64,000 nucleotides of DNA, from NCBI GenBank assembly GCA_021464245.1, contig JADCRB010000041.1:206444-270443 (forward strand), written 5' to 3'. A model generated the notes under the pieces. That model was given only the letters and a program-made list of their open reading frames with translations. It was not told where the DNA came from and did no database searches. How positions within the stretch are numbered: the first letter of the stretch is position 1; every line of letters begins with the position of its first letter. This stretch comes from Carallia brachiata. Taxonomy: Eukaryota > Streptophyta > Magnoliopsida > Malpighiales > Rhizophoraceae. Both the position numbers and the translations under genes were made by a program. Shown here piece by piece: positions 47,117 to 59,900 of the stretch.

Positions 47117-49157
47117 TTACAACAACCGTGAGACTTCTTCATCCTTGTCAATTTTCTTGCTGTAAAACATCTTTGCTAACTTGGCATTGCATTAACATCT
47201 TTCTTCTTCTTCTTCTTCTTAGCAGCGAAGGTTGATCCCGAGATACTCGTGCTGGAGAGATGACTGAAGTCCGAAGCTTGATGCCTCTGGATGGAGTCAA
47301 ATTGCTGGTACCTCTTGACGACGAGTTTCTCCTAAGCTGCTTGTTCTCTCCTCCTGTGCTTCTCTCAATATTGTGCTTCCAGTTTCTTAGCTCTCCCTCT
47401 GCCCCTCTTTTTGCAGAAAGTGATTTTACAGTCTTATATACCTCTTGCTCTTCCTCGGCCCTCATCTCTCTGGCTTCTCTTCGAGCTGTTTCTATTTTCA
47501 TCAATATCTCTTTCTCACTAGCCTTCAATGCTTCAATCCATGCCTGAGCTGCTGCAACCTTTTTATCTGCGTTTCTTCAGCTCTAGCAGCACGTCCGATC
47601 AGGTAATCATACTCCAACTTTGAGATGGTAATTGTGGGACCATTTTGTGGAGCTGAAGCTCTAGCTCTCACAGCATTTTCAATAAGCTCTCGCAGATTTT
47701 CAAAAACTAGATCTTCCGATAACTTGACTGCTTCAAGCTCTTGCATTGCAGCCTGCAATCTTTCCTCAGTTAGCTCCATTTCAGACTCAGTTTTCTGTAT
47801 TTCTGTCCTGATGTATTAGTTTCTTCACAAATAAGCTCCTTCTCTTTTTTTGCCACATCCATTTCAGCCTTTAATTGTTCAAGTGTGAGGGACAGATTGG
47901 ATACAATTGATTGAGCCTTTTCCTGAGCAGCCGTTGCAGCTTCTAATTTAGATTTTGCTCTGAGCAGCTTTGAATTCAATTTTTGAACAGCAGCATCTGC
48001 CTTTTCTTCCGCTTTTGTCAATATGGCCGTTTCTTCTGCGACATGCTTGAGCTCATCCCTTACGATATCCATTGAGGTCATGAACTGAAAACCCTCTTCT
48101 CTAATGGAAGCAAGTTCTCTCTTTGCTGCATCTAATTCTCCTGTAATTGACCTTAACAAAGGAGAGCCAACTAATTCCTCATTTCTTCTTCGAAGGCTGC
48201 CTCCTTTGTGCTTCAAACTATCAACTCTTTGTACCTTTTTCTCCAGTTCTTTAGCATGCTTTAGTTCATTCTGTACATATTCACATCATGTAAGGTAATA
48301 GCCAATTCAGACTCAGCCTCCTTGATGTTGTCAATCTCCTCCACGGCATCCTCCATTCTCTTTTTAGTTCATCCATCTTGGATAAGAATTCACCAGCTTT
48401 CTTTTCTCTTTCAGCCTTGATTTCTCCATATTCTTTCAAGGCCTCAATCCTTGCCAACTCAACAACCACTTGCTCTTCATTTACCTTCTCAATCTCCTGC
48501 CGAAGTGCTTCCAGAGAGCTCAAATTGGACGACAATTTTGAACTCGAGCCTTCCATTTCCCTTTTCTGTTCCTGAACAGAAGCCATATCAAGCTTAAGTT
48601 TACTCAGTTCTTCCTTCACACGTTCCAATTCTCTCATCACTGCTACGTACTGGTGACTCTCAACACTCCCAACTGTGAAATTCTTCTCTTCAAACGCAAT
48701 TGACTTCTCTGGCCTTTCCTTGTTCCTCATCTGCGCATTCACCTTTGAATTTGATACTTTATTTCGTAGAGCAAGATCTTTCACCTGGGCCTCTGTGAGC
48801 TCGGATTCTGCTTCAGCCTTGGCCAACTCGGCAGCTCTTCTACCCTCTTTATACATAGCCATGTTTTTCCTTGCCTTGTGAGCCTCTCTGGCTCTTGAAT
48901 AGGACTTCTAAATGAATCAGAAAATAAAGAAAATTTACAGCTATGACTGCAAACTAAAATTTGATAAGCAAATTGACATGAGAAAATGGGGTCTAATTTC
49001 AAATAATTTTCTGTCATAAATATACCTCAGGCAAATCCACTTGGGGCTTCGTTGGTGGTGAAGGACTACCTTCAAGAAAACTGTCTCCATTCATATTGAT
49101 GGCTGCTTTCACCGTCCCAATTCTTCTCTTGTCATCCAACAGTCCTCTTGTATCCAT
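47117..49157 (-). CDS. WEB1/PMI2-like coiled-coil protein, six 1-base frameshifts
   Basis: Family of long coiled-coil proteins; WEB1 and PMI2 keep up chloroplast photorelocation movement through actin. Exon 1 is 49157-49026 (44 codons) and exon 2 48907-47117; GT-AG, phase 0. The N-terminus reads MDTRGLLDDKRRIGTVKAA, followed after the intron by KSYSRAREAHKARKNMAMYK and heptad-rich helix nearly to the end (EELSKLKLDMASVQEQKREM, ERLQAAMQELEAVKLSEDL). The tail is basic and ends MPSLAKMF. Six single-base losses break the frame, at about 48361-48365, 48269-48271, 47811-47818, 47569-47571, 47224-47230 and 47177-47179. Adding six bases gives exactly 643 codons (642 residues). No larger indels and no stops in the correct frames were seen, so uncorrected sequencing deletions are likelier than decay. 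Confidence 0.82.
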
Positions 49158-52100
49158 TTCCAGTTACCTGTCCCGGTGGGCAATCAGAATTCATGAACAC
49201 TTAGAAGGAAGCATATAAAAACAGAAATCTGGTGAGGAAAGAAAAGGCAACTCTTGTATACAACTAGACAGGATTGTTAACTAACAAGCGAAAGCAATAT
49301 TCTGGATTGACAGAACCAGACATAGAAGAACTGTGTGGATTCCAAGAGAATCTTGCCTGGGAAATGCTGTTTGCATTGTTAAACTTATTTCTAGTTCATT
49401 TTTTGCGATAAAATTGAGTCCTATAGAATGGAGTGTTCACCATCAAGGAGGGACTTTCAAGTGTAACAGGATAGCTGTATCCAAGAAAGTGGAATCTATG
49501 CACTGAGAAGATAAAAGGGCAAGAGGAAGAAGGAGTCCTGACGATTGGCTGGCAATGGAAGTATTGCTAATCCATAAACTTTACTACCGAATTGGTAAGT
49601 AAACTGTCCCACTATTTATTCCTCCCATAGAGACAATGAATAATAAATTGTTAGATAAAAAATTAAGAAGGGTACGCGAGAAGCACGCCGTTTATTTAAT
49701 AGTATTTGTCGGTTCGTCTGTTTTTTTAATTCTTCTAAATTTAATACATCTAAATGATTTATATCTGTATCATTACGTGCATACCGCGTGCCGTTGCCAA
49801 ATAAAACTTTATTCAATTCTAAAACCACAAAACATTGTGGACCCATTTCCGTGAATTCTATGGGTAATAAACTGGATAAACTCAAAACTTTTGAACACTC
49901 ATATTAGATCATATTTTGTCATGAAATTAATATCTTAGAAGTGTGAAAAACATTGACAAATAATTTTTGCAAACCAGTCTGCAATACCCAATTGGTGGCT
50001 TTTGTAGATTATATTGACGTTTGGTTTACCTTTGTCTACACTTTCATTCCTTTTTATATGTTAAAATATAATCAATTCAGCCTACTTCTAATAGAACTTT
50101 TTAACTCAATTTCGTTGGTTCAGTTTTATTTCATTATGTCGCTTAACTCTTGGTCTCATATACATGATTGGCTCCTTACTTCCACAACAACAAAAAAAAA
50201 AAAAAAACTATGTTTTCATCTATATGAATCTTCGCCGATCGATGAGCGGCAAAAAAAGAAAAAAAAAAATGATGGGAAGAAACAAATAGCATGAGGTGTT
50301 GACCTACGGAAACCTTTTCTTTTCTTTTGTCATAAAAAATTGCGAAGGCAAAGGCCAAAAGATTATGAAAAATGACGAAGCAGCACCAAGAGCCTGAGAG
50401 AGTTTTTAAAAGCAAAAATCATTCTGTCACAAAAAAAACTTCCAAAATATGGCATTTAGCCTTGTCTGGATTTAATGGTACAGCCAAATTAGCCAATTGT
50501 TTCGCAAACATCACAGGCTGATGATTTTCCGCGTGTTTGCATTCCAATCCGCAAAAACTACAGAACAAAAACCCGTACATTATTTGGACCGCAACCTTTA
50601 ACAAAACTCCAGTGTGTATGTATTCCTAATTGTACCCCTTTTTGTTGAAGATATTGACTTATTTTCTTTTACGATGACATATACTTCAATTTATTAAATT
50701 TTTTTGAATTAAAAATTCTATCGCCTAAAAAAACTTTTCTTTTTATGTATTTGAAAATTAACTTAAAGTACTTGTGTTCAAGAAATCTAAAAGATAAACT
50801 TTTTTTTTTATTAGGAGGTCCGTTGAACTGTGAACTATATAATACAAATAACTCTCCCCTCCTATAAACCTTCCACTCCTAACTCAGGATTTAAACTCAA
50901 AATTTATCAAATAGAAGTTTTAAACTCTAACAGTTAGGATATCTCTTGAAAGATAAAGATAAACTCTTCCTGTATATCTACAATTACAGGTTAATAACAA
51001 TCGTTGGGATTTTTGTGTTTTTAAAGAGATCTATCCTGTATCAACAGTAATGACAAAGTATAAAATAATATAAGATAAGATTTGGAGGAGACCAACGGCT
51101 CTTGATCGCAAAGAAATTTAGAAATTAGGTTTACAGGAAAATATCCTAATGTGCGCATAAAACAAAAACAAGGTGCAGTGTCAGTTTTGTAGCTACACAA
51201 CAATAACCTATTGATCAAATTTACAATAAGGCACATTATACAAATAGTACCCTGATTAATGAGTCAAAACCTTATACAAATAAGTGAAATAACCACGATG
51301 AACGAGTCAAATTTTGGTGCTTAAGCGTGTCCGGTGTCCTTGCTCTTTACGGTAACGTGCACATATGAAATGGTAGCTACAAGATCAGAAAAGTTTTGGA
51401 TGCTCTATAAATGGCTTAACAATACAGCTGGGTATGTCTTTAAATATTCTGTAAAGACATTTTGACCTAATCAGAGAAATGGACTACGAGCTAGCACGAC
51501 CTATTATATTAGAAGTAGATGCCTTTGTTTTCTCTTAACTTCTTTCTCTTTTCTTTTGTTCTTTTTTTTTTTTTTAATCTTTTAGAAGATTTTTAGTTCG
51601 AGAAAAGACGTGAGAAAGCAAAGATTCAAACTTCAATATCTTTTCTTATTTTTTATAAAGTGGCCACTCGGATAGTCTCAAATAGTTGATGCCTTAGTTT
51701 CAATGTGCGGTTTCGTGTCTTATATGTTCAGTTTGTTTATATATTGTGTGTCGAATGTATGTTGGATCATAAACTTAGAAATAAATTATGCAGGTTGGGT
51801 GAGCTGAGTAGCCCATGACATTTATGGTTTATGCACCATAGAATGCAACCACACAGCAGCGCTGTAGTAAAGTGAAAGTGGGCCTTACACTTAATTAATT
51901 CAGTATAAAAATTACAACTAATCATTAATTTATTATAAGCATAATAAAAAAATATGAAATAATAATTATAAAATTAAAACTTAAAAATTAAATGAATATT
52001 ACTTTAAAATTTAAAATATAAATCTTTCATAATATACACTAAAAATTTGAAAATATATTTTTTTCAAAATAATTATACTAATTCAATAATCTGTTATATT

Positions 52101-53952
52101 TTGTTGTTACCTACAACAGAATAGTGCGGTGAAATTGTATGGCTCCAAACTTTTCTCGAAGGACATATCATGCTTAAACATGAGATCATATATTCCATAA
52201 GTTATAGCAACTGCGATCTTTGCAATAATAAGATTTTTTAAGGTTGAAGTTACTTAGTTACATATGTGTTGCAAACAAAATATAGATAACGAGTAAGCAA
52301 AATGAAGAAGATGGTTACCGCCAATTTCACCTGAAGAAAATGGGAAAAAAGGGAAAGTTTCTTCAACGAGAAGTAGAACTGCAAACTGTAAAAACAAAAA
52401 CAGTGAAACAATGATGGTGATGATAATTAAAAAGTAAATTTTTTTGATATTAATTTGCATTTGGTGTCTCAGACAAGACAAACCTCTGCGCCTCGCCCTT
52501 TTTTTTTTCGACCAGTCCCTTCCTTTGTGTTAATTATGCCACGCATTTGCACAACAAGAAGAACCTTTTACTTTTTATTTTTTTTTTGTTAAAAAATAAG
52601 TGAAGAGAACTGAATCTTACAGATTCATCGAAAAAAATTATATTACCTTATTATACGAAATAAATTAGATTATTTATACTAAATTTATGAGATAAACTAG
52701 ATCAACGTAGGAAGTAAATTGATTTATCTACTGAACCTGTAAAAAAAACAAACTTCACATGCTCAATAAATATCAATTCGTGATCTCCTAAACAAAAGCA
52801 AGTTAATCTACCACCTTAACTAAGCAAGCGGTGATGGAGGGGAACATTTGTATCCGGCAATATTCTACTTCCGCCGTCTTTGCTCTGGCTGGGAGTGGCA
52901 TATTTTGTTTAACGGAAGCAAAAGATGGAACATTTGGAATCGCCTTTATATCCTTTGGTTTATTTACACCCCCCCCCCCCCCCCCAAAAAAAACACAAAG
53001 GTTGTATTATATAACGAATAAATAATAATTTTTTTAGTTATATTTATAATAAATATAATTATATAATAAATATAATAAATTATATTACAAAAATTTTTTT
53101 AATAAATTTTTCTCATAATAAAATTCTTTTTATTATTACCTCGTCGTAATTAGTTCTTTTCGTGAAGCACGGTTGGACAAACTTTATGATTTGATCAATT
53201 TCACTGACATCGCAACCAATTTTACCGTTGACTTATGTGGAAGTCCTTTTTCTCGTACATAACTACTTATTTAATTATTTATTACTTATCCAATTATTTA
53301 TTATTGCCCAACAAAGCGGTTATTACAGTTATAAAGTTTTTCTGATTACGTTTTTTTTTTAACAGACGTTAATGGGTTGGATAATTTTGTCTTAATTAAT
53401 TATTGTCTGTAATATAATAATTATAATATTTTATATAATAATAATTATAAAATATAAAATAAAAAATGATATTTTTTTTATTTTTATTGTACATTTTATA
53501 AATATAATTATAAAAAAAATTATTTATTATATTACAAGTAAAATTTTAAATAATTTTATTAGACTATTACGGGACTTTTTTTTTTTTTTTTCTTACGTCC
53601 AAACTCCAAAGTCTGAAGTCTTAAGTAGACCCCAAAAAACAAAGAAGGCTGAAGTCTCAGATGATGCAATGGATACCGTGTGATGTTGCAACAAAATTTA
53701 TATCGTCGAAAACGTACGTCTCCAACATCGCCACCTCACCATCGACAACAAACCGCGGGGCATCGGATCACCGACTCCCGTTACATCTGTATTCCTTGCA
53801 TTGCAAAGGTCAAAAAAAAAAAAAGAAAAAGAAAAAAAAAAACACTCGAGGCCCTTCTTCTCCGATCCCATGCACAAAGAAATGGAAATGAAAAAATATA
53901 AAAAAAAGAGAGAGAGAGAGAGAAGAAAATTAAAAAAAGAAAGAAAGGGAAA
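49158..53952. other. Intergenic A/T-rich DNA
   Basis: No gene recognised in 4.8 kb. It holds a C17 run followed by A8 (52969-52993) and many A/T tracts. Both flanking genes point away from this interval, so their promoters lie at its two ends. Confidence 0.45.
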
Positions 53953-56900
53953 ATGGAGGTGGAGAGGGCGTCGCTGTGCAACTGCGTGGTGAATTTCTTG
54001 CTGGAAGAGAAGTACCTGTTGACGGCTTTCGAGTTGCTTCACGAGCTCCTCGACGACGGCCGCGACGACAACGCCATCCGCCTCAAGGAGTTCTTCTCCG
54101 ATCCCTCCCGTTTCCCTCCCGATCAAATCTCCCGCTTCAACTCTCTTCGAGGTTTTCCTCCTCCCTATCTCCCCTCTGTTTTAGGTCTTTGCTTTTTTGT
54201 TCTTTTTTCTTTTTTTTTTTTTGTTTGGTTAATGCGTGCTTTTTGGCTGTGGATTTATCGCATTCTGTGAGATCTGGAGTTCCCCTGTTTGGGAGGTTAG
54301 GTTCTAATTAGTTCTTTTTCGAAACTAATAGGGCTTTTGTTTCTTTAGAAATTCAGAAAATTCTTGAATTCTACTTCATTCGACTAAATTTGTTTAACTT
54401 AATTTAATTTTGTTTGCAAAATAGTGTAGAAAAGTGAGAAATAATCAATCTGCCTATTAGTTGCTAATTTGGAAGCGCGGATGTGGCATATGATCTGATC
54501 TAAATGAAAAATGATGAGGTCATTTTTCTGATGTAGGAGTGAATGAATGTGACTTGACGCAGAAATTCATTGAGGAACAGTAAAATGAATACAGTCGAAA
54601 ACGCGATCTTTTAAGGCCAATCTTTCTAGGATAGGTGAAGCCTTGTGACATTTTTGCTTATGCTCTATCCTATATTGAAATAGCTAGCCAGTGCCATTCA
54701 ATAATATATCATGCCTTATTCTACCTAAATAGAAAACTCATGCATTTTGCCGGCAGCTGCTCATAGATTATAGTTTAGTGATGATTTTGTAATATGATGC
54801 ATGTGTAAAGAACTAATGATCCATCACTGTCTTGGTGCCCCAGGTTTTGAATAGCTAATTAGGTGTTTTCTCCGATCAGATATAAACCTACTTTGCTATG
54901 AATAGTCTTCTTTCTTATTTGGTTGTTTCCGGAGTAGCCACAAGCCCAGCTAAGCATTTGCATTACTCTCACACTCTTTTTTTTGGACATGTTGCATATA
55001 GCATTGTTGGAAGAACAATCCGTCTCTTCTTTCAGCTAACTATCAACAATGATCACTGTCCCATTTTCTCTTTTATCACTATCCATATTCCAAAGCTTAA
55101 ATGTTGTATTACTTGTTTCCCTTCGCTTTTCGTAGTGCACATCGTCTCTTGTAGTCATGGTATGTGTACCTTCTTCCTCCCAGTCATAGAATCAACAACT
55201 TCCATCAGTTTACCTGTTAAGGTATCAATATTACAAGTCTCAAAACGTATCTTCCTTCCACAACATAACCAAATTTTTTTGTTTTATCCTGAATACAAAA
55301 TGTAAGTAATGCTCTTTTCTGCCTCTTTTATTCTTGAAAAGCAGTTGCAGACCCTCAAACTTTGCTGGAAGAGAAAGAGGCAATGGAAGAAAAATTAGCA
55401 CTCACTGAGTACGACCTTCGGTTGGCACAAGAGGACGTTTCAAGATTAAAGAGTGAGTTGGAGAAGAAAACAGATTTTCCACAGACTGAATCAAGTGGTA
55501 AATGTTCATTTCTGCTTTTAAGCTGTTGTGCCCTCCCTCTCTTACGTTTTTTTTTTTTTTTGCCTAAAATTGCTGGAAATTGTCTTTGACTAGGTATAAT
55601 GTGCATTTTGAGGACTTGGTGTGAAGCTGTGGCTTAATTAGTTACCTTGTCTTTTCTTTTTTTCTTTTTTTTCTTTCATATTCTTTCTCTTGGACTCATT
55701 TCAGATTCAAAATCAGATGAATCCATAAATCATGTACCAGCAATTGTACGGCAGAAGAAGGATGCCGCTTTTTCTGAGCTAGGCCCTTTGAAGGATAATG
55801 AGCGCAGAGATCTTAACTGTGCTGTAAAAGAATATCTACTTATAGCTGGATATCGGCTTACTGCAATGACATTTTATGAGGAAGTATGTAAGGATTTAAC
55901 ACTCTATTGTGTCCTTTAATTTAACTTCTCTCTCTCTCTCTCTCTCTTTTTAATTTCCTTTGCCATTTTACTCCTATTTCCAATCGAGAAAGGATCATCC
56001 TTTGGCTTGATGAAAATTGCGATGACTTCTTTCTTATAGGGACATGAGCATTCATTTTCCTCCTAGCATTTCCGCTTCTATTTTTCTTGTTTCCACAAAA
56101 TAAAGACAGTAATGGTCAGTCATGTCTGGTTGCAGTAACATTCATAGGCTTTCTTTGCTGGTCATAGTAAATAAAATAAACAAGGTAGTTGTCACTGCAG
56201 AAACAATTGTTGGCTGTCCTACTATTCGTAGTAGTCAAATTATGATATAAGCCCATAAGAATTTCGAGATGCTTGGGACTTGTGAACTTGTTCTAACTCA
56301 TAATAAAGACTTGGGTATGTTTGGAAAACTGAAAAAACAAATTTTGAGATTTATTTCAGGCACAATGAGGGTGTTCCTAGGAACTAGCTCTGGTTTATTG
56401 AATATTAGTTGGATTTGCCCGCCTGGTCAGTCTCACTTTTCAACGCTAAGTTCTTGATCAAGTCACATGCCACTCATAAATATCTAGTTTACTTTTTAGA
56501 AATTATCTTAAGCGGTCCTAAAAAATTCTTTAGGCATAGATTTAAAAGTGAATAAGGGGGAAAACTCTTCAAAAAATTATTAGGTGAAGAGCACAAGTGA
56601 TTTTCAAATGTTATTTACTGTTGGGAGGCACCTTAAAAAATAGTTGCAAGCATGCATTAACTTTTATGTAGCTTGTAAGAGGAATAGGGTATCCAATCAG
56701 GTGGTTGCATGTACCTGTGTGCTTATTTTGTATAAGGAGTTTAACATTTAGAATTGCCTGAAACTACTTTCACCTCAGGTTACAGATCAGAATTTAGATG
56801 TTTGGCAGAACACACCTGCATGCGTGCCAGATGCTTTGCGGCATTATTACTACCAATACCTTTCATCCACATCAGAGGCTGCTGAGGTATTCTAAAGCGT

Positions 56901-59900
56901 ATGTTGGATAGACTGCATTCCATGGAGAAATTGTTGCAAATTTTTTTATATGTGAATATGAAAGCCTCAATATGCTCCACTAGGCATGTTAGCAATAAAG
57001 CACCATATTTCTATCTAGCTTTACTTGGGTGCACATGGCTTGCTATGAATTGCATCCTATTGTGCTGTCTCCCAAATTTGACTGCAAATACGGTCCTTAT
57101 TGGAATCAAATTCAATTTTGCTCCTATGTCAGTCAATAATTCCCAAAGAATAAAAAAAAGGGAAAAAGAAACATTCAAAAAATCTAATTACCTCAACCTT
57201 TTAATAGTTCACAGCATCAGCACCTCCCCTTTCCCTGGTGCAAATCATATTCTGTTCTCGATAAGGTTGCCCTCGAATGCAGTTGAAGATTCCAGATGTT
57301 ACAAAACAATTTATCTTTAACAAATCCAATACTTGTCAAAACAGGCTTTTATGGTGAACTGTATGTGTGACAAATCTTCATATCCTGCAGGAAAAAGTTG
57401 CAATGCACCGAAAAAATGAGTCATTATTGAAGGAAAATGAGAAATTGAACAACGAGAGGGAGAAATTGCTGAAAAACAAAGAATTGGCTGATAGCCAAAT
57501 AAGTGGATTAAATAAATCCTTAGAAGTTCTTCAGAAAGATCTGAAGGACAGGGAGAATCAGGTATGGAAATGTTTCTGCCATGCTTTTTTGAGCTGGTTG
57601 GGTTGATATTCACGCAATAGATGTCTTTTTCCACTGTATTCTTTTTGTTAATCTGTAATATTCTCTGTTTTTAGATATTGGAATTGAAGGGATCCTTGGA
57701 GCACCAAAGAAAGGAACTGAATGATTGCAGATCTGAAATTACAGCATTAAAAATGCACATTGAAGGATACCAATCTGGGAAGGATTTTATAGCCAGTGAC
57801 ATCGATATTCTTGAGTCCCAATCCTCAGAAAGGCACAAGGAAGAAATAAGATCATTGCAGATGGAAATAGAAAGATTGAAGGCCAAGCACACCGATCCTC
57901 CTGAATATCCAAATTCCATTGGTTCTGAGAAAGGCTCCCTGCACATTGAAGAGAAAGTTGTTGAGATGGATGAAGATAGAACTACAATCTCCCAACCAGT
58001 TGACAAAGCAGGAGTTTTATGCAGTGAAGATGTTCAACCAGTGGCTACTGATGTTGCTGACGAACCGGCGGAAATATCACAAGATATATTAGAAATTCAT
58101 ACTGACAGAAATATTGGCTCTGAAAACAGTATCGCCAGTCAAAATGCTGAATTACCATTAGAAGATAATGGACTATGTCAAAAATCAGAGAACCTAAGCG
58201 GTGAAGCTTCTCCTGAGAATATGGCAAGTTGTTACTCATGCTACATGTCTATCCTGTATTTTCATCATTACCTGGGGTATAGTGGAGTGGATCATTGTTG
58301 AATGCATGAACCCTGCAAAACACCATGCCCCCTCACCATTTACCAAACCATTCGCCACCTCCCCTCCCAAAGCGCCCCAAAAGCCAATACTTAGAAAAGG
58401 GAAAAAGAAAGAAATTTTTTTTCCCTTTTCCTTATCTATCTATTTCACCTGTTGGGGGAGTTTCAGTTTATAACAGATTTGAATTTGTCTTTTTCAGGGT
58501 TTGGAAACAATCCAGATCCTTGCAGATGCCTTGCCCAAGATTGTTCCTTATGTTTTGATCAATCACCGAGAGGTTTTCATTTCAACTTAGTTGTGATTTT
58601 TTCCTCTGTGTTCTTCTGAAAGAAAAGAAGTTATTAATTTCTTTGCTTTATTGTTCCACAGGAGCTTCTTCCACTAATGATGTGTGCAATCGAGCGTCAT
58701 CCGGATGGCAACACACGGGATTCCCTGACCCACACATTGTTTAATTTGATCAAACGTCCAGATGAGCAGCAGAGGCAAATCATAATGGATGTAGGGCGTT
58801 AACTTGAATTATCATGGATATGTTATACTATCAGAATATTATTGTTACATGGGCATGCAAATCAAATTGGATACTAAATGTTCAGAGCTTTTTTCTTTTC
58901 AGGCATGCGTTACACTAGCCAAGAATGTTGGAGAGATGAGAACAGAAACTGAATTGCTTCCTCAATGTTGGGAACAGGTGAGTTTCAGAAATGATTTTTG
59001 TGTGGGACCTCCCATCTTGTCTATTACTTTCCAGTTATCTTCCAATTTGTCCTTTCTAAGGACCACCTTCATGTTCCCATAGAGGGGGAAAAAGGACCAG
59101 TTTCATGTTTCTAGTTTCATGAATTGCAGATAAACCACATGTATGAAGAACGTAGGCTGCTTGTTGCTCAATCTTGTGGGGAGCTTGCAGAATTTGTCCG
59201 GCCTGAGATCCGTGCTTCTTTGATATTGTCTATAGTGCAGCAACTGATAGAAGATTCTGCAACCGTTGTTCGAGAGGCTGCTGCTCATAATCTGGCTTTG
59301 TTGCTTCCTCTCTTTCCAAATGCAGAAAAATATTTCAAGGTCAGCTTCACTAAATATGCTTCGAGGCAATCATGGAGAAGAATTCTGATTTGACACGAAC
59401 TGGCTACAATGTAAGCTCTAGAACAGGTTGATGGCACATGGTCTAGGGAATGGAGCCATTTTCCCTTACCATGATAGGATGACTCAGATGAAAATACAAC
59501 TAAAAGATGCAATTTAAGTTTATCAAGTTGCTGTCTGTTGTTTATTGACAGGTTGAGGAGTTGATGTTCCAATTGGTTTGTGATCCAGCTGGAGTGGTGG
59601 TGGAAACTACAATCAAAGAGCTGCTTCCTGCAGTAATAAATTGGGGAAATAAACTGGATCATATATTAAGAGTCTTACTCTCTCACATCTTGAGCTCTGC
59701 TCAGGTATTCTTGGCTGTTGTCATGTTCTTTTTGCCTACAGCCTTCCATGATTGGTTTTGATGTGTTTTTGTCCCTGAATTTTTAGCGTTGTCCACCTCT
59801 TTCGGGGGTGGAAGGCTCTGTGGAGTCACATCTACGTGTCTTAGGGGAACGAGAGCGTTGGAATATTGATGCTTTATTAAGAATGCTGGTGGAAATGCTT

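Noticed and set aside
43466..50960. Similarity between 43470-43590 and 50830-50960 (GAATTATATAATA-AAATAATTCTCC against GAACTATATAATACAAATAACTCTCC)
   Set aside because: The match fades after about 30 bases and no element ends could be placed; too diverged to define.
53661..54126. Overlapping ORFs around the first exon of the RELCH-like gene, including K/E-rich frames
   Set aside because: They derive from A-rich 5' UTR and antisense of the real exon starting MEVERASLCN at 53953.
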